Positions 24,455 through 32,585 of a DNA stretch of 38,116 nt are shown here, one piece after another. The translations under genes and the position numbers were made by a program. The stretch spans positions 1 to 38,116 of the forward strand of contig JAXMBN010000048.1 of the NCBI GenBank assembly GCA_046349875.1, given 5' to 3'. The notes under the pieces were generated by a model. It had not been told where the DNA came from. It was given only the letters and a program-made list of their open reading frames with translations, and searched no databases. Positions within the stretch are counted from its first letter, which is position 1. Every line of letters begins with the position of its first letter. The stretch comes from JAXMBN01 sp046349875. GTDB taxonomy: Bacteria > Planctomycetota > Planctomycetia > Pirellulales > Pirellulaceae.

Positions 24455-25624
24455 TCAATAACGAAACTCGGCCAATACACCTGAGCCATCACCATTTGAA
24501 TAGGGATAAAACCGCCATCTAGCGTTAGGCGAATCGGTCGAATCGATTGCACTCGCTGCTAGGTAAGACATCCACCAGCCTAATGCTACCTGCGATGGAT
24601 AATGCGCGTTATCGTTCACCCTGGAAATTGGCGCAAGGGCCGATCCTGCGTAGAATAGTAGTTTATAGCCTCGGTTCTCAGTCATTTTTGCAGCGGTGAT
24701 GAAGGGTAACGATCCCATGAAAGCGTGACCGCTGATACCGTTGCTATCTCGAAACGGATGCCATTCCGAACTTTCGTTCGTCTCCTTAGGCCTTGATCCT
24801 CCCGTTAGCTGTTGCATAACAATTAGTGGTGGTGCCCCCACGACAAAACCCCGAATCGAACGTTCACCCCACCGACCACTCGTTTCTACCAGAGGATTGT
24901 CAGGTGCCAATTCTCCTATTGCCCATGCGGTAGCAAAGACAGGCAAAGTGTACATTCCGTTACCGAGTTCCTTGTTTGCATGGAGATACTCAAACCACTC
25001 ATCCGAAGTGGCGCCACGAATGCTGCTTTGAAAATGTCGATGGATACCTTCGTCGATCGAAGAATTGGCCATTGCACCACCAATGATCAGGCCTCCACCC
25101 AACAAACTCATGGATTCCAAAGAATAGAAGTTCTTTTGGTCGTCCCACATTCGACTACCTAGTGAAGCAGGGGGATCACGCTCCCGCAGTTCGCTGAAGT
25201 CCTTAAAATCGGTGCGCGCACCGGTACGCAGATCGAATATCCCTGCGTTACCGCTGGCAAGATTCAAGTCTGCTCTGCTTTGCGGCGTGGAATCATTGTT
25301 CCAAGGTTCACCACTCATCAGTGAAGCAATCGGTTCTGATAGATCGAACTGCGACGTGAATCGGTCGTCAGATTCGACCTGAATGAGACGAGGATCTGGA
25401 GAAGACTCAAGAGAAGATTCAGTTGAGTTCTGATGGACGAAGCTTACTGGCTCTACAACAAGTTTGCTCGTCTTTTGGGTAGGTGCCTCCGCCTTCACCA
25501 ATGCCGTTGGGTTCAATAACGGAGCACGGCATCCCGAAACCAGAAAAAGAACGCTAGCGATCAAAACACTGATACTCGCCCCTGTTTTCTTGAGAGTACA
25601 CCTCGATCCTAGGAGCCAATTCAT
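24455..25624 (-). CDS. PAP2-superfamily lipoprotein phosphatase
   Basis: This 389-residue protein has a lipoprotein signal with the lipobox LVSGC. About 150 residues of unassigned sequence follow, then a PAP2/vanadium-haloperoxidase-like domain. The motif SGHAFMGSLPF gives the central Ser-Gly-His, and SRVNDNAHYPSQVALGW gives the Arg and the second His. The first motif (KX6RP) is not clear. PAP2 enzymes remove phosphate from lipids such as undecaprenyl or phosphatidyl phosphates. ATG 25624 is chosen over an in-frame TTG at 25633. It is convergent with the retropepsin-like gene, with 74 bases between the stops. It probably acts in the periplasm on the inner face of the outer membrane. Confidence 0.82.
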   Translation of the reverse strand: MNWLLGSRCTLKKTGASISVLIASVLFLVSGCRAPLLNPTALVKAEAPTQKTSKLVVEPVSFVHQNSTESSLESSPDPRLIQVESDDRFTSQFDLSEPIASLMSGEPWNNDSTPQSRADLNLASGNAGIFDLRTGARTDFKDFSELRERDPPASLGSRMWDDQKNFYSLESMSLLGGGLIIGGAMANSSIDEGIHRHFQSSIRGATSDEWFEYLHANKELGNGMYTLPVFATAWAIGELAPDNPLVETSGRWGERSIRGFVVGAPPLIVMQQLTGGSRPKETNESSEWHPFRDSNGISGHAFMGSLPFITAAKMTENRGYKLLFYAGSALAPISRVNDNAHYPSQVALGWWMSYLAASAIDSTDSPNARWRFYPYSNGDGSGVLAEFRY

Positions 25625-25633
25625 GGTCAACAA

Positions 25634-25965
25634 TAGCTTTCAGTGGCAGTGGAGCGTATTTCGAGCTCCGCGGTAAAGAACCCGCGTCGACGCACGGGCC
25701 GACGATAGATGAATGGCTCACAATGCGACAAGTCGAACTTCGAAAAGATTCAAAATTGTAATTGAAAAAGCGAAAAATCGATCGGCGTTCGCATGGGCTC
25801 TCGCAGTCACCTGTTCCATGTCCTAGCCCCCTATTCGCTAATACTATTGCTTGGCCGAATGTGGTCCGCTCCCCAAAACTGATCCGTATGGTTTAGGAGT
25901 CTAACGCCATTGTTGAGGCAAGGGGACTTTCAAATGAGCCGAAACGCAAACGCCACACTTCAACA
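25634..25965. other. Gap without a supported gene
   Basis: The stretch between the PAP2 gene start and the AlkZ-related gene end holds no supported ORF, repeat or strong hairpin. Confidence 0.5.
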
Positions 25966-26520
25966 TCATCCGTTAGATTCCGACTCGTATTCGTCCACGA
26001 TGTCGAAATAAACTTCACGCATGGGTAGCCAAAAATCGTTCTTTAGCAATGGGTCGTTGGAACGAACGATATTAAGACTAATCTGCAGCTTCTTGAGCGC
26101 CGTTTCAAACTGGCTTTTGGAGCACGCCAATACCTCCATCGCTCGCTTGCGAAGGGGACCTGTATAATCAGGCTCAAGACGGATCAAGTCATAGACTGTT
26201 TGGGCGAGTACATCTAATTCGCTAACAGGCTGATACGATCCTGGGTAATGGATATCGCGGAAGTATTGCATCTCCATAAGCACGGCATCACCACCCGAAA
26301 TTTTTCCATAGTAGATCGATTCCGGATAGGTTTGGGGGAGGCGCGTTTTCCAGTCCCACACGGCGACGACTTTCGGGCTCCAGCCGCCGGATTTAGGCTT
26401 CTTTTCAGACAGAGCCGTGTTCTTCCACAACGATGGATGGGACGAACCCTTGCTCCCAAAAACGGTGACGATCTTTTGTTGCAAGACGAACTCGTAAGCA
26501 TCTTCAAACGTTTTGATCAT
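25966..26520 (-). CDS. AlkZ-related winged-helix-like protein of unknown function
   Basis: This 184-residue protein starts MIKTFEDAYEFVLQQKIVTVF and contains VVAVWDWKTRLPQTYPES and a C-terminal part (KSQFETALKKLQISLNIVRS, then DFWLPMREVYFDIVDEY). The pattern resembles short proteins annotated as AlkZ-related, which share the winged-helix core of AlkZ-type DNA glycosylases but lack the full enzyme. The QxQ catalytic motif of AlkZ is not visible. It precedes the VF530-family gene in position but is transcribed after it, 22 bases downstream. Function is uncertain. Confidence 0.65.
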   Translation of the reverse strand: MIKTFEDAYEFVLQQKIVTVFGSKGSSHPSLWKNTALSEKKPKSGGWSPKVVAVWDWKTRLPQTYPESIYYGKISGGDAVLMEMQYFRDIHYPGSYQPVSELDVLAQTVYDLIRLEPDYTGPLRKRAMEVLACSKSQFETALKKLQISLNIVRSNDPLLKNDFWLPMREVYFDIVDEYESESNG

Positions 26521-26542
26521 GTGCTAAGGAAACCTTGCATGT

Positions 26543-26794
26543 TCAATTCGATCGATTCTTACCTTTACGTTCGTCGTAGCTTTTCGAGTAAACGTATAAC
26601 CGCTCGACTTTTTCTCGGGCCCATTCCGTCTTGCGCAGAAATTTGAGACTGCTGTTGATGCTGGGATCGTGAATAAAGCAGTCGATTTTGATGCGCTGTC
26701 CAAGTCGCTCCCACCCGTACTCGTCAACCAAGTATTCGAGCATCGCCTTGAGCGTGATGCCATGGAGCGGATTATTGGGCTGAGCTTGATTCAT
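26543..26794 (-). CDS. VF530-family (DUF2132) DNA-binding protein
   Basis: This 83-residue protein matches the VF530 pattern over its whole length: LHGITLKAMLEYLVDEYGW, RIKIDCFIHDPSINSSLKFL and RKTEWAREKVERLY. The family has a small alpha-helical fold that has been linked to DNA binding; its physiological role is not settled. The basic tail (KGKNRSN) is compatible with nucleic acid contact. It is upstream of the AlkZ-related gene on the same strand with 22 bases between, so the two are probably cotranscribed. Confidence 0.88.
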   Translation of the reverse strand: MNQAQPNNPLHGITLKAMLEYLVDEYGWERLGQRIKIDCFIHDPSINSSLKFLRKTEWAREKVERLYVYSKSYDERKGKNRSN

Positions 26795-27026
26795 TACGTT
26801 ACTTTGGCTGTTTCTCGAGGCACTTTAAAAACAAAATTATGACAACAAACTCTCCGTCGTCAAAGAGTATCAGGCAACATACTGTCGAACAGGGCACCAC
26901 TCATTCTCTGTAACCTAGTGAAACACCTCTGACGACCTTTCTGCCAGCGCGAACAAAACAGGCAGAGCAATGTGCAGAAGTATGGATGAGCAAAAGATTG
27001 CAACTTTAGAGTGATTGGAGCAACTT

Positions 27027-28406
27027 CTAAAGCAGCGTCCCTCGGAGTATTGCGATCGCAACGGAGAAATAGATGATCAGTCCAGTTACGTCCACCAAGG
27101 TTGCAACAAGGGGAGCAGACGATGTGGCAGGGTCGAGTCCAATTCTCTTAAGCAGAAATGGCAACATGGCCCCTGCGAGAGTCCCCCAAAGAACAATGCC
27201 AACCAACGAAAGCCCAACAGTCAATCCAACCAGAACCCAATGAGGCCCATAGATATCGGTAAATGTTGTCCAGAGTGCAATTCGCGAAAATCCGATCAAT
27301 CCAAGAGTGCATCCCAAAGCCAAACCTGATAGCACTTCGCGTCGGAAGATCTTGAACCAGTCTCGAAGTCGTACTTCACCCAAAGCCAATGCTCGAACGA
27401 TCAACGTTGCCGCTTGCGATCCCGAATTTCCGCCGCTTGAAATGATGAGTGGAACGAACAAAGCTAACACGACTGCCTTTTCAATCTCCAATTCAAAGAA
27501 GCCCATGGCAGTCGCGGTTAACATTTCGCCGAGGAACAAGACGACAAGCCATACCGCGCGCTTGCGGATCATGGTTAGTAGTGGCGTCGTATCGTAAGGC
27601 TCGTTCAGTGCCTCGAGCCCCCCAAGTTTTTGCATATCCGCAGTGGCAGACTCTTCAGCGATATCGATCACGTCGTCGATCGTGACAACCCCCACGAGCT
27701 TTCCTTCGTCGTCAACGACAGGAAGAGCAGTGCGGTCATACTGTCTGAAGATTTCGACAGCTTCGCGTTTAGGATCGTTTGCTTTGAGTGCAACAAAATT
27801 GTGGTCGAGGATTTCAGAAAGATACTGTGTTGGTTTAGCGAGGAGGATCTTTCGAATTCGAAGGTCGTCGATCAACTTGTGATTCTGATCTACGATATAC
27901 ACGACATTTAGGGTCTCACTGTCCTGGCCATGTTGGCGGATATGATCGAGCACATGTTGCACAGACCAATGTGGAAGAACTGCAACCAAATGCGGCGTCA
28001 TTAACCGCCCGACGCTATTCTCGGGATATTTGAGCAACGATTCGGCGATCTCACGCTGTTCGTCCGAGAGTAACGTGAGCAAACGCTCTTGTTCTGACTC
28101 GGGAAGTTCCTCGAGAATCGCAGTTCGATCGTCATCCGCGATTTCATTCAAAAGAGACCGAACGGATTCGGGAGGAAGGGCTCCTAGGAGATGTTTTTGT
28201 GATCGTCGGTCGAGATACTCAAAGACTCTGGCACGCTGTGGTCCCGACATCATCTTGATGCCGGCCAGATCTTCCTCATCCGAAAGTGAATTGAACAATT
28301 CTACGACATCGGCAGGGGACCACCGATTCAATAATTCGCGCAGCGTCTTTTCATCGCCGATGGCGATGAGTTCGCGCACCTCTGGGAGCAGGAATTTTCC
28401 AAGCAT
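27027..28406 (-). CDS. mgtE: Magnesium transporter MgtE
   Basis: This 459-residue protein shows the full MgtE order. An N-terminal superhelical domain spans about residues 20-140 (LRELLNRWSPADVVELFNSL). Two CBS domains follow (LVAVLPHWSVQHVLDHI and RTALPVVDDEGKLVGVVTIDDV). The membrane domain has the signature PLIISSGGNSGSQAATLI and five hydrophobic helices. MgtE is a homodimeric inner-membrane Mg2+ channel whose N and CBS domains close the pore when Mg2+ is high. The ATG at 28406 follows AGGTGCGCG-type weak sequence; no better start is present. A 600-base region upstream with a strong terminator could be a regulatory leader. Confidence 0.95.
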   Translation of the reverse strand: MLGKFLLPEVRELIAIGDEKTLRELLNRWSPADVVELFNSLSDEEDLAGIKMMSGPQRARVFEYLDRRSQKHLLGALPPESVRSLLNEIADDDRTAILEELPESEQERLLTLLSDEQREIAESLLKYPENSVGRLMTPHLVAVLPHWSVQHVLDHIRQHGQDSETLNVVYIVDQNHKLIDDLRIRKILLAKPTQYLSEILDHNFVALKANDPKREAVEIFRQYDRTALPVVDDEGKLVGVVTIDDVIDIAEESATADMQKLGGLEALNEPYDTTPLLTMIRKRAVWLVVLFLGEMLTATAMGFFELEIEKAVVLALFVPLIISSGGNSGSQAATLIVRALALGEVRLRDWFKIFRREVLSGLALGCTLGLIGFSRIALWTTFTDIYGPHWVLVGLTVGLSLVGIVLWGTLAGAMLPFLLKRIGLDPATSSAPLVATLVDVTGLIIYFSVAIAILRGTLL

Positions 28407-28686
28407 GAATTCGCATTGCTTTCATACCAATGTGTATGGCGACGACAGACGGAAATACACATCCAACAGTCAGCAATTCACGTTCCGTAGCTTTAGAATT
28501 GTTGGACAGAGGAAATATGGAAGCACCGAATTCGTCTCCAAACGTAACATGGTTTTCATACCCCAGAGACTCTGAGAGTTTTTGTCTCTGATTGGCCCCC
28601 GGAGAGGGTCTGAATTGGCGAGAGTCGCAACCGAGACCGGAGTGCCTGGAGAGTGATCGAGCCCAGGAAGATCACAGGCAGATACG
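28407..28686. other. Non-coding stretch between mgtE and the terminator
   Basis: No gene is seen. One 7-bp hairpin occurs at 28564-28590 (CAGAGAC/GTCTCTG). If transcription toward mgtE passes the terminator at 28687-28727, this would be the proximal part of a long leader. Confidence 0.4.
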
Positions 28687-28727
28687 AAAAAAAGCCGGTG
28701 TTTTGCTTTACATCAAAACACCGGCTT
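28687..28727 (-). terminator. Strong intrinsic terminator on the minus strand, 280 bases upstream of mgtE
   Basis: AAGCCGGTGTTTTG and CAAAACACCGGCTT form a perfect 14-bp stem with an 8-base loop (28692-28727). On the minus strand it is followed by seven T residues, the classic rho-independent shape; on the plus strand there is no T-run. No coding gene on the minus strand ends here, so it terminates either a non-coding transcript or an attenuated mgtE leader. Confidence 0.75.
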
Positions 28728-28960
28728 CATCGAATAACCTACTGCGGTCAGTTTCACAGAGTCACCTCTGCAAAAGCTGGCAAACAGAGAAGCTGAGTGG
28801 GACCGAACTCTTTTCAAACCGCTCGCAAGATCGCAGCTGTTTTTCGCCGACCTTCGTAAGTTGTTGGCTGTAAGCATGTTGCGGCGACGTCCGCTAACGC
28901 GACGCCAATCGAAATCACATAACCCCAACTCCGCCCATCAAAGTAAGGTGTTTCACGATC
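28728..28960 (-). other. Candidate non-coding RNA or attenuator leader
   Basis: The minus-strand sequence that would feed the terminator can form competing helices. CAGAG-GTGA-CTCTG is one, and an alternative pairs the same CAGAG with an upstream CTCTG. A 71-codon ORF here (28713-28928) runs into the terminator and has no family similarity, so it is probably not a protein. I could not match the stretch to an M-box, tmRNA, 6S or SRP RNA. Confidence 0.35.
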
Positions 28961-28961
28961 C

Positions 28962-28981
28962 GTTGCTACTCAGTTAGCAAC
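28962..28981. promoter_or_regulatory. Inverted repeat before the toxin-antitoxin genes
   Basis: GTTGCTA-CTCAGT-TAGCAAC is a perfect 7-bp inverted repeat 44 bases before the antitoxin ATG. The position suits an operator for autoregulation by the antitoxin-toxin complex; binding is inferred. Confidence 0.4.
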
Positions 28982-29025
28982 TGGCGAGGTACAATTGATT
29001 TCGAACAAATAAACTGGAGATCGCA

Positions 29026-29244
29026 ATGACTCAAAAAGAACTTCTAGCCGCCGTCGAGGCGTTACCCAAAGAACTACAATTCGCCCTCGCAAGTTCCGTG
29101 CTGGACCGTTTGGCGGCCGAAGGTCCGCCGCCAGTTTCTGAGCAACTCAAAGCGGAATTTCTGCGACGCGAAGACGCGTTTTTCTCCAACCCAAACACCG
29201 GAGAGCCGTGGGAGTCCGTTCGTGAGGAACTGTTTGGAAAGTGA
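29026..29244 (+). CDS. Antitoxin (addiction module protein)
   Basis: This 72-residue acidic protein resembles short addiction-module antitoxins: LLAAVEALPKELQFALASSV, LDRLAAEG, then an extended C-terminal part ending EPWESVREELFGK that would wrap the toxin. CTGGAGATCG lies before the ATG. Its stop overlaps the toxin start (GTGA), so the two are translationally coupled. The complex probably represses its own promoter through the inverted repeat at 28962-28981. Confidence 0.85.
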   Translation: MTQKELLAAVEALPKELQFALASSVLDRLAAEGPPPVSEQLKAEFLRREDAFFSNPNTGEPWESVREELFGK

Positions 29245-29543
29245 ACCGAGTCCCCATTGTTATTGAGCCCGAGGCCAAGTCGGATATTCGTGTTGTCCGC
29301 GACTACTATTCTGACAAAGGCGACCATACATCTGAACGTTTCAGGGATGAGCTGACACAAGTATTGGATCTGCTATCGCGTCATCCCGAGGCCGTTGCTG
29401 TAGCTTTCGGTAGTACGCGTCTAAAACCAATGCGATACTTTCCGTATGTGATTGGCTACATCTATTTCGAAGGCGTGATCCATGTAACTGGAGTCCAGTA
29501 CGGCGGATTGGGCTGGGATGAATTTGAGCGCCGACAATTTTGA
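29241..29543 (+). CDS. ParE/RelE-type toxin
   Basis: This 100-residue protein fits the type II ParE/RelE fold: IVIEPEAKSDIRVVRDYYSD, RFRDELTQVLDLLSRHPEA, RLKPMRYFPYVIGYIYFEGV and HVTGVQYGG. Members cleave mRNA on the ribosome (RelE) or poison gyrase (ParE); the sequence does not settle which. The start is a GTG at 29241 in a 4-base overlap with the antitoxin stop. It is convergent with the ImmA/IrrE-type gene. Confidence 0.87.
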   Translation: MNRVPIVIEPEAKSDIRVVRDYYSDKGDHTSERFRDELTQVLDLLSRHPEAVAVAFGSTRLKPMRYFPYVIGYIYFEGVIHVTGVQYGGLGWDEFERRQF

Positions 29544-29564
29544 AGTTGGATGACTACGCACGCA

Positions 29565-30680
29565 TCAAGAATCAATAACTTCAATCTCGACACGGCTTTC
29601 CTCCTGCCAGAACTTATCAGCTCGTTCGTCGAGCAGCTTCATTGCCTCGCGCCGCGAGATCCCCATGTACTCGGCAAACTTACCGGTTCCCATCAGACCT
29701 TTGTCCATCGCCTCGATCGCCAGAGCCTCGAATCGTAGTGGCCTCCGCGATGGTGGATCATTTGTTCGAGTCTCCCAATAGCTTGATCGACCTTTGATAT
29801 GCTCCGCAAGCTTCTCCGCGTCTTCTCGCTTAACGATACCAGCCGACTTCATTTGCCAAACCACCGCTGGCACTGATACTGCGAATTGACGTGCTATGTC
29901 AAATAGGTCCTCGAAGTCGAGTGTTTTCTTTTCCCGCAGCTGCTTGGAAACGGCGGTCTTCAACGCTTCAGCTGGCAGTAGCAAGTGGCCGGCAAAACAA
30001 TTGGCCAGTTGCTCCTCACGCGATGGCGAAGTCGCCGCACTCTCTGAACCGGCGATTCGAAATACCCTCCATGTCAACAAGTGGAACAGCTCATGGGCTA
30101 AATCGAAATTGCGTCGCCAACTCACATTTCTCGAGTTCAGTAAGATTGCCGCACCAAATCGATCGGACAGAGAGCAAGCCGCTGTGCCGGACGGTTCGAA
30201 GTCGAGGAAGAAAATCTTCACGCCGATAACATCCTCGAGTACCCGCAGTAGAACCTGGCCAGGGCGTTCCCCAAGTGCGTATCGATTACGAAATGTGTGG
30301 GCGAGAGCTTCTGCTTTGGCGAATGTAAAACTTTCGGCGGAACCCGAGGCAAACTCAAACTGTGGCGGCTCAGGATTGCCACAAAGTTGTTCTAACCGAT
30401 GAAATTGTTCTGCTAACTGAATGAGTTGCACCTGAACGGATGACGCAGAGCCATCGGCCGGACATTCTCGCCAAAGCACTATCTCAGGTTCGGGCTCTCT
30501 CTGCTGGAAAGAAATCGTGACTGCAGTTCCTGAGCAATTTGGGCTAACTGCAGCAGACGGGTCCATGGAATCATTTTCACCCGGAAAGGGACGAAATCCT
30601 AACATTTGTCGCCTCGGAAAGCTGCTTCGGGTCAACCCCGCAGCTTCTCTGGCATATCGCAATCTACCGCCAAAACTCAT
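29565..30680 (-). CDS. ImmA/IrrE-type metallopeptidase with a scrambled N-terminal HTH
   Basis: The main part is an ImmA/IrrE-type zinc peptidase with the HEXXH motif in DLAHELFHLL, then EEQLANCFAGHLLLP, and a C-terminal part of about 100 residues. These proteins usually join an XRE helix-turn-helix to the peptidase and cleave a repressor under stress. Here the ATG at 30680 has a strong GAGGTGGAG site and begins SFGGRLRYAREAAGLT, as an XRE domain should. The rest of the HTH is spread over other frames: KQLSEATNVRISSLSG in frame 2, then ENDSMDPSAAV in frame 1, then LAQIAQEL in frame 3, then back to frame 1 at VTISF. Four small indels within about 140 bases cancel out. The 371-codon frame stays open, but the DNA-binding domain would be lost. 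Confidence 0.8.
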   Translation of the reverse strand: MSFGGRLRYAREAAGLTRSSFPRRQMLGFRPFPGENDSMDPSAAVSPNCSGTAVTISFQQREPEPEIVLWRECPADGSASSVQVQLIQLAEQFHRLEQLCGNPEPPQFEFASGSAESFTFAKAEALAHTFRNRYALGERPGQVLLRVLEDVIGVKIFFLDFEPSGTAACSLSDRFGAAILLNSRNVSWRRNFDLAHELFHLLTWRVFRIAGSESAATSPSREEQLANCFAGHLLLPAEALKTAVSKQLREKKTLDFEDLFDIARQFAVSVPAVVWQMKSAGIVKREDAEKLAEHIKGRSSYWETRTNDPPSRRPLRFEALAIEAMDKGLMGTGKFAEYMGISRREAMKLLDERADKFWQEESRVEIEVIDS

Positions 30681-30823
30681 TTCTCCACCTCGCTATTCTA
30701 TTATCGAGAAGCTCATGTGCGAAATTGACAAATTCTTAAGACGGCATTGTTCGCTATTCCAGAACTTGTTCGACTAGGCGAGCAAAGATCTTCGAATATG
30801 CTGGCTTTTCGTTAGAGGCCCCG

Positions 30824-31322
30824 TTATTCGGCTGATTTCTCCATTGGGGTACTCCTTATCTGAAAGAACTGAAATCCGTTGACGTGCGATCCCGTCATCG
30901 TGTTGGCAACGGCAGTGAGTGAATTGAAGATCTGACCCTCGTATTCAACCATCTTCCAGAACGAGTACTCGGATCGGCCGGCCCTTGTAATCGCGATGGA
31001 GCATTGTGCCGTTGGGTGGCAAACGAAGGTCGCGAACTGGCTTCGCTTCGACGGCCGCTACGACAACTCGCGAACGCTTCTGTTCGCGAGGCGGTGTGAC
31101 GCGAACCTCGGAGTCGAGTGCCAGCTCGGCCGCACGCTTCAACGCCCGTTCCGAAAGGCCACCTTCGGCGTTGGCTTGCAGTCGCCAGGCGATTCGACGA
31201 ACGAGGTAACGCTTGTTTCTACTGCGACATTTCTCGCCGACGAGCGATTCGAATTTCTCGACCAGTTTGGAAACGGTCATCGTGTCCAGCTTGGCAATCT
31301 CGGCTGCTGTTACCGAGTCCAT
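30824..31322 (-). pseudogene. DUF2924 protein, split by a frameshift
   Basis: This is a DUF2924 protein of the type found next to site-specific recombinases and phage-like loci. The first frame (from the ATG at 31322, with AAGGGAG upstream) has MTVSKLVEKFESLVGEKCRS, RNKRYLVRRIAWRLQ, GGLSERALKRAAELA and PIRVLVLEDG, then a stop at 30945. In another frame the expected end continues as VEYEGQIFNSLTAVANTMTG and SHVNGFQFFQI, to a TAA at 30824-30826. One small indel near 30955 separates the parts. No recombinase gene is present nearby, so the gene is an orphan of its usual setting. Confidence 0.78.
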
Positions 31323-31379
31323 AAGCACTCCCTTGGTTTGTGGTATCTCTGCGTATTCACTTGTGCCCGATGATGACGC

Positions 31380-31589
31380 TCATGTTTCGTCGGCGTTGCC
31401 CGGTTCCCCGACTTCGGGTTGAGACACAGAGAGCCTCAAGTCTGAGGAAACATCAAGGCTTGAGTCGCCAGAGTTGGTAGAGATTCGGGCCTTTGATCGA
31501 GCACGCTGCTGCAGGCCAACAGCCAAAACAGCCGCGATCCGTTCACGGCGTTGGCTGACGGAGAGATCCGAGAATGAGAGATTCGACAT
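31380..31589 (-). CDS. Small protein upstream of the DUF2924 gene
   Basis: This 69-residue protein begins SNLSFSDLSVSQRRERIAAV and continues LAVGLQQRARSKA, then a Ser/Asp-rich tail. Short proteins with the ERxxxVAxxLAxGxxRLRxR pattern commonly precede DUF2924 genes, and this one is 57 bases upstream of it on the same strand. GGGAT lies before the ATG. Function is unknown. Confidence 0.55.
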   Translation of the reverse strand: MSNLSFSDLSVSQRRERIAAVLAVGLQQRARSKARISTNSGDSSLDVSSDLRLSVSQPEVGEPGNADET

Positions 31590-31900
31590 GGCATATCCCA
31601 CTGGGTTAAAATGTTCGAGCTGACGACGATTCAGCTCACCCGGGTTATGTATGCCGTAGAAGATGGAGTCGTTTTGCGGACGAGAGTTTTCGATTTCGAG
31701 CGACGAACTGCCGACATCGCCTCACCGTCCAGCGGTGCACGCTTCTCGCTAAATTGGGATTCTGAGGCGATTGAAAAACGTTTTCACGCCCGTTTTGGGC
31801 CAGAGACACTGAGTGTTCGCGGCTAGAATTCTGCAGCATTCATATCATGGTGCTCTGCTGTCGAATTATTCAAGCATACTTCCTATACAAGGGTACTCCA

Positions 31901-32439
31901 ATGTCCGATGTCACTCGCATCCTGTCCCAAATTGAGTCCGGGGATCCTTCTGGTAGCTGAGAAACTATTGCCGTTCGTTTATGAAGAGTTGCGAAACTGG
32001 CTGCGGTCAAGCTGGCTCAGAGAAGCCGGGGCAGACGCTTCAGGCCACGCGCTAGTACACGAAGCCTATGTGCGGCTGGTGAACCCAAAAGTACCGCAAC
32101 AATGGGACAATCGAGGACATTTTTTTGCAGCGGCAGCCGAGGCGATGCGACGGATACTCATCGACGAAGCAAGACGAAAACGGTCCTTAGCTGAAGGATA
32201 TAAGCGACGCGATCTCGAGGATTTGGCAACTCACTTTTGTAATACATCCGCAGGAACTGCTCGATCTCGACGAAGCCTTAGAAAAGCTCAAAGCAACTCC
32301 ACAGCTCAGAAATTGCCAAGTTACGGCTCTTCACCGCTTTCCATTGAGGATGCGTCCGATATGACCGGCGTTTCTCGGCGAACGGGTTTTCGGCAATGGA
32401 CGTATGCCCGCCTTTTTGCAAGCCGAATTGTCAGGATGA
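31901..32439 (+). pseudogene. ECF sigma factor gene with many frame switches
   Basis: The ATG at 31901 (AAGGG upstream) starts MSDVTRILSQIESGDPS, as in planctomycete kinase-linked ECF sigma factors. The rest of the family pattern is present but changes frame about eight times (near 31948, 31990, 32020, 32053, 32235, 32305, 32340 and 32417): AEKLLPFVYEEL, then AKLAAVKLAQ, EKPGQTLQAT, ALVHEAYVRLV with HFFAAAAEAMRRILIDEARR, LLDLDEALEKLKAT, EIAKLRLFTA, LSIEDASDMTGVSRRT, and LQAELSG before TGA 32437-32439. No functional protein could be made as read. It sits directly upstream of a kinase gene with the same defect, the usual sigma-kinase order. Confidence 0.8.
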
Positions 32440-32585
32440 CGCCGATTCCACGACGAATGAACAATCTTCTTAAACGGTTAAGGCACTGACTAGCGCTGAT
32501 TCTCGCATTACCATCAGGACGGTCTTTGCGCCCGTTCTCACGCCGCATCGTCTAACGCATTTGGTCCTACCAGAGTCCACCATCC

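Noticed and set aside
28728..28960. tmRNA, 6S RNA, SRP RNA or M-box riboswitch
   Set aside because: I found no tRNA-like acceptor end or tag, no SRP tetraloop core and no M-box consensus. It remains an unassigned candidate.
31611..31826. 71-codon plus-strand ORF upstream of the ECF sigma gene
   Set aside because: Not recognised, no good ribosome-binding site, and it lies in the shared promoter gap between divergent genes.
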